From contig JARROD010000340.1 in the NCBI GenBank assembly GCA_037384225.1, positions 1 through 7,711 of the forward strand: a DNA stretch of 7,711 nt. Direction: 5' to 3'. Of the stretch, positions 1 through 4,396 are shown piece by piece. The stretch is from JARROD01 sp037384225. Its GTDB lineage: Bacteria; Pseudomonadota; Gammaproteobacteria; Pseudomonadales; Cellvibrionaceae. The notes under the pieces are model-generated. The model had not been told where the DNA came from. It ran no database searches and worked only from the letters and a program-made list of their open reading frames with translations. The translations under genes were made by a program, and so were the position numbers. Numbering within the stretch: position 1 is the stretch's first letter; each line of letters starts with the position of its first letter.

Positions 1-36
1 AGGGACACCATGGTTTTAAAGCCGGGGGATTATTAA

Positions 37-510
37 TTACGCGGCTTGTTTGTCGGCCGCTTCCGGTATTATTCCTTCCGCCGCTGAAGCACCTTTAATT
101 TCTATTTGCCGCGGCTTCATGGTTTCGGGAAGCTCGCGCACCAGGTCGATGTGCAGCAAACCATTTTCGATATTCGCGTTAGTTACGCGCACATGGTCGG
201 CCAATTGAAACCGGCGCTCAAAATTTCTCCCGGCGATACCTTGATAAAGGTATTTACGCTCGGTGTTGTCTTTTGATTGGTCGCCGGTGACGGTCAGTTT
301 GTTCTCGGCGACTTCGATGTTCAATTCAGATTGATTGAACCCCGCCACAGCCATTGTAATCCGGTACTGATCTTCACCAGTCAATTCAATGTTGTAGGGT
401 GGATAACTCGGTTGGTTTCGGTCGACTTGGGTAAGCCCGTCCAGCATATTCGCAACACGGTCAAAACCAATGGCGGAGCGATACAGGGGAGAAAAATCAA
501 AAGTACGCAT
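37..510 (-). CDS. ibpA: IbpA-type small heat-shock protein (Hsp20 family)
   Basis: ATP-independent cytoplasmic holdase that binds unfolding proteins in heat stress and passes them to DnaK/ClpB. The N-terminus, MRTFDFSPLYRSAIGFDR, is nearly the E. coli IbpA N-terminus. The alpha-crystallin domain runs from about residue 38 to 138 and carries PPYN, the VAGF segment, YLYQGIAGRNFERRF, and the A-x4-GLL signature (A112 to G117). The C-terminal I-x-I anchor is IEI (about 136-138), followed by an Ala/Glu-rich tail. I start it at the last of three consecutive ATGs (508-510), giving 157 aa: GAGGA at 518-522 is 7 nt away and homologues begin here. A further in-frame ATG at 526-528 would add six residues but has no Shine-Dalgarno and sits in the loop of the leader hairpin. 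It is preceded by a sigma-32-like promoter and a ROSE-like leader. Family assignment is secure; IbpA versus IbpB naming is by N-terminal similarity. Confidence 0.96.
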   Translation of the reverse strand: MRTFDFSPLYRSAIGFDRVANMLDGLTQVDRNQPSYPPYNIELTGEDQYRITMAVAGFNQSELNIEVAENKLTVTGDQSKDNTERKYLYQGIAGRNFERRFQLADHVRVTNANIENGLLHIDLVRELPETMKPRQIEIKGASAAEGIIPEAADKQAA

Positions 511-513
511 CAT

Positions 514-540
514 CATATCCTCATTCATTTAAGCAATATG
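514..540 (-). promoter_or_regulatory. ROSE-like RNA thermometer hairpin over ibpA Shine-Dalgarno
   Basis: In the minus-strand transcript the 5' arm CAUAUUGCUU (540 to 531) folds over an 8-nt loop (530-523) onto GAGGAUAUG (522-514). This buries the Shine-Dalgarno and the first of the three adjacent AUGs. The arm contains UUGCU, the signature of ROSE elements, which pairs with AGGA only if its G (534) bulges out. That gives C-G, four A-U pairs, U-G, bulged G, C-G, U-A, U-G. In known ROSE leaders of ibpA genes this weak helix melts at heat-shock temperature and permits translation. The sequence match is direct; thermal behaviour is inferred. Confidence 0.8.
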
Positions 541-548
541 TAGGGTTT

Positions 549-605
549 GGCTTATCTTCCGATCAAGCCGCGATTTAATTGGCACCGCTCATTCGAGCCG
601 GTGCC
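549..605 (-). promoter_or_regulatory. Two supporting hairpins in the ibpA leader
   Basis: Two stems lie upstream of the Shine-Dalgarno hairpin, as in multi-hairpin ROSE leaders. At 581-605 the RNA pairs GGCACC with GGUGCC and, past one bulged G, GCUC with GAGC around a GAAU loop. At 549-569 it pairs GGCUU with AAGCC and, past a bulged G, AUC with GAU, closing a GGAA (GNRA-type) tetraloop. Both are stable hairpins that would be permanently folded and position the melting hairpin. Confidence 0.65.
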
Positions 606-613
606 CTAACTAA

Positions 614-663
614 AAGAGACACACGGAATAATGTCTCTTAGAACCGGAAGTTATTCCGTGTGT
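614..663 (-). promoter_or_regulatory. 5'-end inverted repeat of ibpA leader, pseudoknot-capable
   Basis: A perfect 13-bp inverted repeat pairs 619-631 with 651-663 (TTATTCCGTGTGT and its complement) around a 19-nt spacer. A second 7-bp complementarity, AAGAGAC at 614-620 with GTCTCTT at 633-639, has one arm in that spacer and the other just outside the stem, overlapping it by two bases. The two pairings are therefore either alternative hairpins or the two stems of an H-type pseudoknot. If transcription begins near 663, as the upstream promoter suggests, this is the extreme 5' end of the mRNA. It could instead be a protein-binding dyad. Confidence 0.6.
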
Positions 664-669
664 ATTTCT

Positions 670-697
670 AAATAAGGCTGAACTTTTTAGTTTCAAG
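670..697 (-). promoter_or_regulatory. Sigma-32-like heat-shock promoter of ibpA
   Basis: Reading the minus strand, CTTGAAA (697 to 691) is an exact match to the sigma-32 -35 element. After a 13-nt spacer comes CCTTATTT (677 to 670), close to the -10 consensus CCCCATNT. The spacing is in the accepted range, which puts the start of transcription near 662-664 and gives a leader of about 150 nt. Its position directly upstream of a heat-shock gene supports the call. Confidence 0.75.
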
Positions 698-740
698 TAC
701 ACTCCCAGTAAAAAAGTGAATTGTCTCCGCCGTGTGCCAA

Positions 741-1406
741 ATGCAAACTAAAACTATCCGCGCTTTTATCGGTATTCCTCTCGATACCTGTGTCTATAGC
801 GATGTCTATAGCGACACTCATACCAATGGCGATATAAAAAGCGAAAACAAAGCCGACACCAGTGCAAACCGTTATCTGGATCGAGCTCTGCGACCGCTGC
901 AACCTCGGTTGCAAGCCGGGACCATGCGCTGGACTAAACCCCACAATCGCCACCTGACACTCGCATTCCTGGGACAGGTCAATAGCGATATCCACAAGTC
1001 ACTCGCACCCGACCTGACAAAGCTTCTATCATCCATACCGGTTCTCACGGTACCACTGCTTAATCTGGCCCCGTTTCCCAGCAAGCGCTCGAAGCTGGTT
1101 GCCGTACAGGTCGAAGCAACCCCAGAACTGGTTACCCTTTACCAGGGTTTGCTGGATTGTTGCGCGGGGCAGGAAATCATTGTTAGCGACAGTGACCGGC
1201 ATTTTCGTCCCCATATCACCCTCGGGCGTTACAAATCCGGCCGGCGTACTGAGCCGACAATTGCCGATAATTTTCCGATTCAACTACAGGGAAACCTGAG
1301 TATTTACGATGTAGCTTTTTACCAGAGCACACCCACTTTAGAGGGCAGCGAATACACGGTCTTACACGCCTGGCGCTTGCAGCGGGACTCAAGTAACATT
1401 CTATAA
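741..1406 (+). CDS. thpR: RNA 2',3'-cyclic phosphodiesterase ThpR (2H/LigT family)
   Basis: Member of the 2H phosphoesterase superfamily, which opens 2',3'-cyclic phosphates on RNA ends and was first described as a 2'-5' RNA ligase. The two catalytic motifs are intact: HLTL of HLTLAFLG at H71 and HITL of HITLGR at H158. The N-terminal strand TIRAFIGIPL is typical. At 221 aa it is longer than the usual 175-190. The surplus is an insertion of about 25 residues after IPL (about 15-45), rich in Ser, Asp, Asn and Thr and containing a VYSDVYSD duplication, placed between the first strand and the first catalytic histidine. I chose ATG 741 because the family start falls there. GTG 732 is in frame but neither has a good Shine-Dalgarno. 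Divergent from ibpA, and its TAA lies inside the first unit of a tandem repeat. Confidence 0.93.
   Translation: MQTKTIRAFIGIPLDTCVYSDVYSDTHTNGDIKSENKADTSANRYLDRALRPLQPRLQAGTMRWTKPHNRHLTLAFLGQVNSDIHKSLAPDLTKLLSSIPVLTVPLLNLAPFPSKRSKLVAVQVEATPELVTLYQGLLDCCAGQEIIVSDSDRHFRPHITLGRYKSGRRTEPTIADNFPIQLQGNLSIYDVAFYQSTPTLEGSEYTVLHAWRLQRDSSNIL
791..814 (+). repeat. 12-bp tandem duplication inside thpR
   Basis: TGTCTATAGCGA occurs twice in direct succession (791-802 and 803-814). It keeps the frame and gives the VYSDVYSD duplication at the start of the non-conserved insertion in ThpR. Confidence 0.9.
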
Positions 1407-1482
1407 GTGCAGACGGCTATAAGTGCAGACGGTCATAAGTGCAGACGGTCATAAGTGCAGACGCCCATAAGTGCAGACGGCC
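1403..1482 (+). repeat. Five tandem copies of a 16-bp unit
   Basis: Five head-to-tail units of ATAAGTGCAGACGGYC start at 1403, 1419, 1435, 1451 and 1467. They are identical in their first 12 bases and vary only in the last few (GGCT, GGTC, GGTC, GCCC, GGCC). The first unit contains the TAA stop of thpR, so the array grew from or inserted at the end of the gene. There is no spacer between units, so this is not CRISPR. The unit has no dyad symmetry. Function unknown; it may be a slippage product or a cluster of protein-binding sites on alternating helix faces. Confidence 0.95.
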
Positions 1483-1491
1483 AGAAATGAC

Positions 1492-1513
1492 AAAGCCCCC
1501 GTTAGGAGGCTTT
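1492..1513. terminator. Hairpin terminator between convergent thpR and coiled-coil gene
   Basis: AAAGCC at 1492-1497 pairs with GGCTTT at 1508-1513. One C/A mismatch and two more C-G pairs close a GTTA loop, giving a 9-position stem. On the plus strand it is followed by GCGTTATT, on the minus strand by GTCATTT, so neither U-tract is strong. Its place between two convergent genes favours a bidirectional terminator. Confidence 0.6.
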
Positions 1514-1565
1514 GCGTTATTGAGAAGTTACCGCCGGAACGATTAACCCCATAGATTTTGCAGGA

Positions 1566-2729
1566 TTATAGATATTCCATCAACGCCTTGTTGAATATCA
1601 CTAGTCTCGGCCGGGACAGGCGCTTGGCGTCATAGATAAAAACATAGACTTCATTGTCGTCAGACTCGGGGATTGTGCGGCGAAACTTATTGCTCCCCAC
1701 CTCAAACAGTTGCTTACCCTTTTCCACCCTGGCCTCGGCCCGGTATTGATTTTTCCCCAGGAACTCAAATTTCACCCGCTTGGGAGACTTCACCCCCTCC
1801 AGTATCAGGTGTTTAAAAGTGGGTCTGCCCTTGTTCCCCCGACTCAAAAGTTTTTGCAACCGCGCCATCTCCCGCCGGACATGTTCCAGTGCCTCTGTAT
1901 CCAGTACCTCATCGTCATCATGTTCCAGTGCCTCTGTATCCAGTACCTCATCGTCATCATCCTCCATTTCCTCTAACGCTTCTTGCGCTTGCTGCCTTGG
2001 GGCCTGCGCAGACGCTTGCCGCGCGGGCTGGGCTGGGGCCGGAGGAATAGATACCAGTTTTGGCTGCAATTTTACTTCTTCCCGGGGCGGGCTGGGTTTG
2101 GCAACGATTTGCGGCGAGCTGGTCCTGGCTTGGTTTTTTAGGTAACTAAGTACCTGAGCCACTCGCCTTTCCTGCGCCGATATCCGCTGCTTGGCTCTTT
2201 TGGCTCCGCCCTGCTTAACGCTTAATTCCTGTTGAAGCTCCGACAGTCTTTCTTCCAGGCGCTCAAGACGTTTGGAACGGGTGCGAATACCGCGCTTGGA
2301 CATTTTGTGAGCGTGCGCGGCGAGCTTTAACTGGCGCTGGTTGTGCTGGCTTTTTTCCGCCTGCAGTGCCTTTCGGGCCTCCGTCAGCTCTTTTGTGTCT
2401 TCTTTCAGATCATTTTCGGCTTCCTTTAGATCTTTGTTTGCCCCCTTGATTTTTTCCTCATAGCCGTAGATTTCATTTTCAATATCTTCGATATCGACGA
2501 GGTAATTTTCATAAGCCTGTTCATAGCGAGCCAGTTTGTCCCGCTCCTGTGGCAGCGATGCTGCTCCGGCCAGACCAGACACCAGCAGCAGTGCTAATAC
2601 CATTGAGGCCAAACGGCGTAGAGACACAAAACGGGGCAAAAACATATAACGGGGCAGAGATAAAACAGATGCCAAGAAGGCAATATGAGTTGGCGATAAA
2701 ATATGTGTTAGTTTCTTCATAAGGTCCAT
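1566..2729 (-). CDS. Exported coiled-coil protein of unknown function
   Basis: I do not recognise this 387-residue protein. A hydrophobic stretch at about 40-57 (ASMVLALLLVSGLAGAAS) preceded by Arg-rich sequence looks like a signal peptide, with likely cleavage near AGA/AAS, although the N-terminal extension is long. ATGs at residues 4 (MKK) and 29 are alternative starts and none has a clear Shine-Dalgarno. Residues about 60-200 are Glu/Lys/Arg/Leu-rich with heptad-like spacing, a long coiled coil. Residues 204-247 are a Pro/Ala/Gln linker. Residues 248-283 are very acidic and contain a 13-residue duplication (DDDEVLDTEALEH twice). A compact basic C-terminal domain of about 85 residues (302-387) ends in YVFIYDAKRLSRPRLVIFN and may be the functional part. 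A periplasmic structural or regulatory role is only an inference. Confidence 0.85.
   Translation of the reverse strand: MDLMKKLTHILSPTHIAFLASVLSLPRYMFLPRFVSLRRLASMVLALLLVSGLAGAASLPQERDKLARYEQAYENYLVDIEDIENEIYGYEEKIKGANKDLKEAENDLKEDTKELTEARKALQAEKSQHNQRQLKLAAHAHKMSKRGIRTRSKRLERLEERLSELQQELSVKQGGAKRAKQRISAQERRVAQVLSYLKNQARTSSPQIVAKPSPPREEVKLQPKLVSIPPAPAQPARQASAQAPRQQAQEALEEMEDDDDEVLDTEALEHDDDEVLDTEALEHVRREMARLQKLLSRGNKGRPTFKHLILEGVKSPKRVKFEFLGKNQYRAEARVEKGKQLFEVGSNKFRRTIPESDDNEVYVFIYDAKRLSRPRLVIFNKALMEYL
1881..1958 (-). repeat. Perfect 39-bp tandem duplication in the coiled-coil gene
   Basis: Bases 1881-1919 are repeated exactly at 1920-1958. The duplication keeps the frame and encodes two adjacent copies of DDDEVLDTEALEH. 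The absence of any difference between copies suggests a recent event or a variable-number locus. Confidence 0.97.
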
Positions 2730-2784
2730 TGGCTATAAAATTCTCTATGCCGGGTAAATTTGTAAAAATGCCCACAAAACGCTG

Positions 2785-2813
2785 ATTATCCTTATCAAAT
2801 ATATAAATTACAA
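2785..2813 (-). promoter_or_regulatory. Probable sigma-70 promoter of the coiled-coil gene
   Basis: On the minus strand TTGTAA (2813 to 2808) and GATAAT (2790 to 2785) are separated by exactly 17 nt, matching the -35 and -10 consensus at 4/6 and 5/6. Transcription would start near 2778, about 50 nt before the start codon. The -10 overlaps an imperfect FNR-type dyad at 2785-2798. Confidence 0.5.
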
Positions 2814-2829
2814 CCCAAGAACTGGCAGC

Positions 2830-2855
2830 TTAATGTGCTCCAATAGCACCATTAA
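2830..2855 (+). promoter_or_regulatory. Dyad / hairpin upstream of the Usp gene
   Basis: TTAATGTGCT (2830-2839) is complementary to AGCAC plus ATTAA (2845-2855) apart from one extra C at 2850, around a CCAAT loop. This 10-bp bulged stem sits 53 nt before the usp start codon. It may be an operator or a leader hairpin; I recognise no known binding-site consensus. Confidence 0.45.
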
Positions 2856-2908
2856 CAAAAAACACTCATCAATCGATCCGCGTAAAAACAGGAGTAAAGT
2901 TTATAAAT

Positions 2909-3358
2909 ATGTCATTTTATAACCGCATAGTTTGTGCCATTGATCTGACAGAAGATTCTAATCTAGTTATTCAGCGTGCCCTGCGCCTGGCATCACACGA
3001 CAGCAGTCGCCTGGACTTGGTACACGCCTGTGAACACCCAATAACCGGCTATGGGGAACAATCGGGTAAAAGTCACCAAGTTACGGAAATTCAAATAAGG
3101 CAGTCGGTGTTCCCTCAGCTGGAAGCTTTCGCCAACCGATTTGGAATACACAGTGAACAATTACATATTGAGTTCGGACGTTCAGCCGACGTGATTCACG
3201 CGCTTGCGGAACGTCTGGGGGCGGACTTGATAGTTATAGGGAGTCACGGACGGTCGGGCATTCGCCTGCTGCTCGGCTCGACGGCCAACAGTGTTGTTCA
3301 TGGCGCCTCCTGCGACGTATTGACAGTTCGTGTACAGGCAAAAACTGAAAAGTGTTGA
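2909..3358 (+). CDS. Universal stress protein, UspA family
   Basis: A single Usp domain fills the 149 residues: an alpha/beta nucleotide-binding fold induced in many bacteria by starvation, oxygen limitation or other stress. The N-terminal strand YNRIVCAIDL carries the conserved Asp near residue 12. The ATP-binding loop near the C-terminus is G111-S-H-G114 then G123-S-T, that is G-x2-G-x8-G-S, followed by ANSVVHGASCDVLTVRV. The spacing of eight is one shorter than the textbook x9 but is common in gammaproteobacterial Usp proteins. ATP binding is inferred from this motif. The only good Shine-Dalgarno, AGGAG at 2890-2894, lies 14 nt from the ATG, longer than usual. Divergent from the coiled-coil gene and upstream, in the same direction, of an HPF-like gene. 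Confidence 0.95.
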   Translation: MSFYNRIVCAIDLTEDSNLVIQRALRLASHDSSRLDLVHACEHPITGYGEQSGKSHQVTEIQIRQSVFPQLEAFANRFGIHSEQLHIEFGRSADVIHALAERLGADLIVIGSHGRSGIRLLLGSTANSVVHGASCDVLTVRVQAKTEKC

Positions 3359-3679
3359 TATACTTCAGTACTCAGCCGATGCCATATACCAGCCGGCTCT
3401 ACCAGAAAGCACCACAAATAATGACAGCACACTTATCGAAAATAAAATAGAGAATGAGAAATGCAGTAAAACTTTGTTAAGCTCCAAAACTGCAACAAAC
3501 ATCTGCAGCTGGCAAACAGAACCTTACCCCCAAGAGGATTTGGACAACTCATTTGTCCTCGGCAACAACTGATTCGGGACAGGACACTTCCACAGCAACC
3601 GGTTTACGCATAAATTGTTGATCGACGTAAATTTCCAACTTCACGTCATAACTACCAGTCTATACAATTCATATTATCA
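3359..3679. other. Gene-poor stretch after the Usp gene
   Basis: I find no convincing gene here. A plus-strand frame of 80 codons (3330-3572) begins at a GTG inside usp, has no Shine-Dalgarno and resembles nothing I know. A small hairpin, GGACAA (3542-3547) with TTGTCC (3553-3558), is present. On the minus strand a short open frame (3549-3644, GTG start) reads MKLEIYVDQQFMRKPVAVEV and on to VAEDK, protein-like but only 31 residues. It could be the tail of a decayed gene. Confidence 0.5.
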
Positions 3680-3716
3680 GACAGTGCTTTATTTCGACGA
3701 GAAATAAAGCACTGTC
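3680..3716 (+). terminator. Perfect 16-bp stem-loop between usp and the HPF-like gene
   Basis: Bases 3680-3695 (GACAGTGCTTTATTTC) pair perfectly with 3701-3716 around a GACGA loop and are followed by CTTTTCCC, a short T-tract on the plus strand. This is the best terminator candidate for usp. Since it lies only 43 nt before the HPF-like start, it may also act as an attenuator or as an mRNA-stabilising stem in a two-gene transcript. Confidence 0.55.
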
Positions 3717-3742
3717 CTTTTCCCGACAAAAGAAATATAACG

Positions 3743-3762
3743 AAGGGGATCCGGACAGAATT
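3743..3762 (+). promoter_or_regulatory. Shine-Dalgarno and AUU start candidate of the HPF-like gene
   Basis: AAGGGG at 3743-3748 is the only purine-rich Shine-Dalgarno-like element close upstream of the conserved frame. The next potential initiator in frame is ATT at 3760-3762, the codon used by E. coli infC and pcnB and selected against by initiation factor IF3. No alternative ATG in another frame has a Shine-Dalgarno or gives family-like sequence. Confidence 0.45.
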
Positions 3763-4125
3763 CAAACAACAAATCTTACCGAGCGTAACACCACCATAAG
3801 CCTATGGCCAGGCTCTATCATCAACAAAAAACTGCAAAAACTTTCCCGCTTTTCCACCCAAATCCAGCATAGTCGCGTAGTTCTCGATTCTCCGCATAAA
3901 CACAAACACAAAGGAAAGCTCTATCGGGCTTCCATAGAACTCAGCATAAAAGGTTCGCCCGTGACCATACATCAGGACTCCCCCTCCATCCATGTCGCGG
4001 TTCGCGAAGCATTCAATGCTGCGGAAAGAAAGCTCAAGCAGCTATCCCGCAAACATCGCAACCATCGCGGCTTTGAATTTGAGATAGATACTGAAACTGA
4101 AACTGAAACAGCATTAATGAACTGA
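3760..4125 (+). CDS. HPF/RaiA-family ribosome hibernation protein, possible AUU start
   Basis: Proteins of this family bind the 30S decoding region and silence or dimerise ribosomes in stress. The frame encodes 121 residues, the usual size, with family hallmarks: K24LQKLSRF31, then SRVVLDSPHKHKHKGKLYRA (38-57), the strand SIELSIKGSPVTI, and the helix HVAVREAFNAAERKLKQLSR (78-97). These match the S30AE type with an HHK-like loop. The tail has a TETETET run. The frame is open from 3652 but contains no ATG, GTG or TTG until a GTG at 3961 in mid-domain. The best start is ATT at 3760, 11 nt after AAGGGG (3743-3748), where the homologous N-terminus should begin. Otherwise the gene has lost its start codon and is a recent pseudogene, or the base is a sequencing error. 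Homology is clear; the start is inference. Confidence 0.8.
   Translation: MQTTNLTERNTTISLWPGSIINKKLQKLSRFSTQIQHSRVVLDSPHKHKHKGKLYRASIELSIKGSPVTIHQDSPSIHVAVREAFNAAERKLKQLSRKHRNHRGFEFEIDTETETETALMN
4090..4107 (+). repeat. Three tandem ACTGAA units at the 3' end of the HPF-like gene
   Basis: ACTGAA is repeated three times without interruption and encodes the Thr-Glu run of the C-terminal tail. It is downstream of the conserved domain, so copy-number change here would keep frame and leave the fold intact. Confidence 0.85.
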
Positions 4126-4228
4126 GAACCGCAGACCATCCTCCCTATGAGGGGGGCTGCATATCGACCAAAACGTTTGAGATTTAGATATAGTCGGCGC
4201 CGCTTAGACCTGGCGCCCGGGTCCTCCC

Positions 4229-4256
4229 CCTTCATGGCAGTATACTGCCATGAAGG
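4229..4256. promoter_or_regulatory. Perfect 28-bp palindrome
   Basis: The left half CCTTCATGGCAGTA (4229-4242) is followed immediately by its exact reverse complement to 4256, with no central spacer. It lies in the intergenic stretch 104 nt after the HPF-like stop and 140 nt before the next gene. No T-tract follows on either strand, so a terminator is unlikely. An operator for a dimeric regulator, or a cruciform or hairpin element, fits better. I do not recognise a known operator consensus. The rest of 4126-4396 shows only G+C-rich inverted bits around 4190-4220. Confidence 0.7.
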
Positions 4257-4356
4257 TAAGCCTCACTACCATGACTTTATATCAATAAGTTGTTCCGTTT
4301 ATCGGTAAATCCGGCCCAACGGCCAACTGGCGAAGCCCTCTTCTGGTAAAATTCTG

Positions 4357-4362
4357 TATAAT
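4357..4362 (+). promoter_or_regulatory. -10 element upstream of the TPR-like gene
   Basis: A perfect TATAAT lies 34 nt before the start codon. The region where a -35 box should be (about 4334-4339) is a poor match, so the promoter may depend on an activator. A short ACCC-AAA-GGGT hairpin lies just downstream, at the expected start of the transcript. Confidence 0.4.
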
Positions 4363-4396
4363 CGAATACCCAAAGGGTCAAAATGGGTACGAAGCC

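Noticed and set aside
693..995. Minus-strand 100-codon frame over the start of thpR
   Set aside because: Antisense to a gene with clear catalytic motifs and overlapping the ibpA promoter; no ribosome-binding site or known similarity.
1403..1482. CRISPR array
   Set aside because: Units are 16 bp and directly abutting, with no unique spacers and no cas genes nearby.
2823..2839. Sigma-54 promoter TGGCAGCTTAATGTGCT upstream of usp
   Set aside because: The GG and GC doublets are separated by 11 nt rather than the strictly required 10, and the -12 element lacks the usual TTGC.
3330..3572. 80-codon plus-strand frame after usp as a gene
   Set aside because: It starts at a GTG inside usp, has no Shine-Dalgarno, and its product shows no recognisable domain, signal or membrane segment.
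3804..3872. ATG at 3804 as start of the HPF-like protein through a frameshift
   Set aside because: Its frame gives MARLYHQQ and stops soon after with no family resemblance and no Shine-Dalgarno, whereas family-like residues continue upstream in the ATT frame.
4136..4155. CCTCC / GGGGG hairpin as terminator of the HPF-like gene
   Set aside because: The stem needs a wobble pair and is not followed by a T-tract, so it cannot be supported.
3972..4235. Minus-strand 87-codon frame with SVSVSVSIS
   Set aside because: It is the antisense of the HPF-like gene; the repeat is just the reverse reading of the ACTGAA units.
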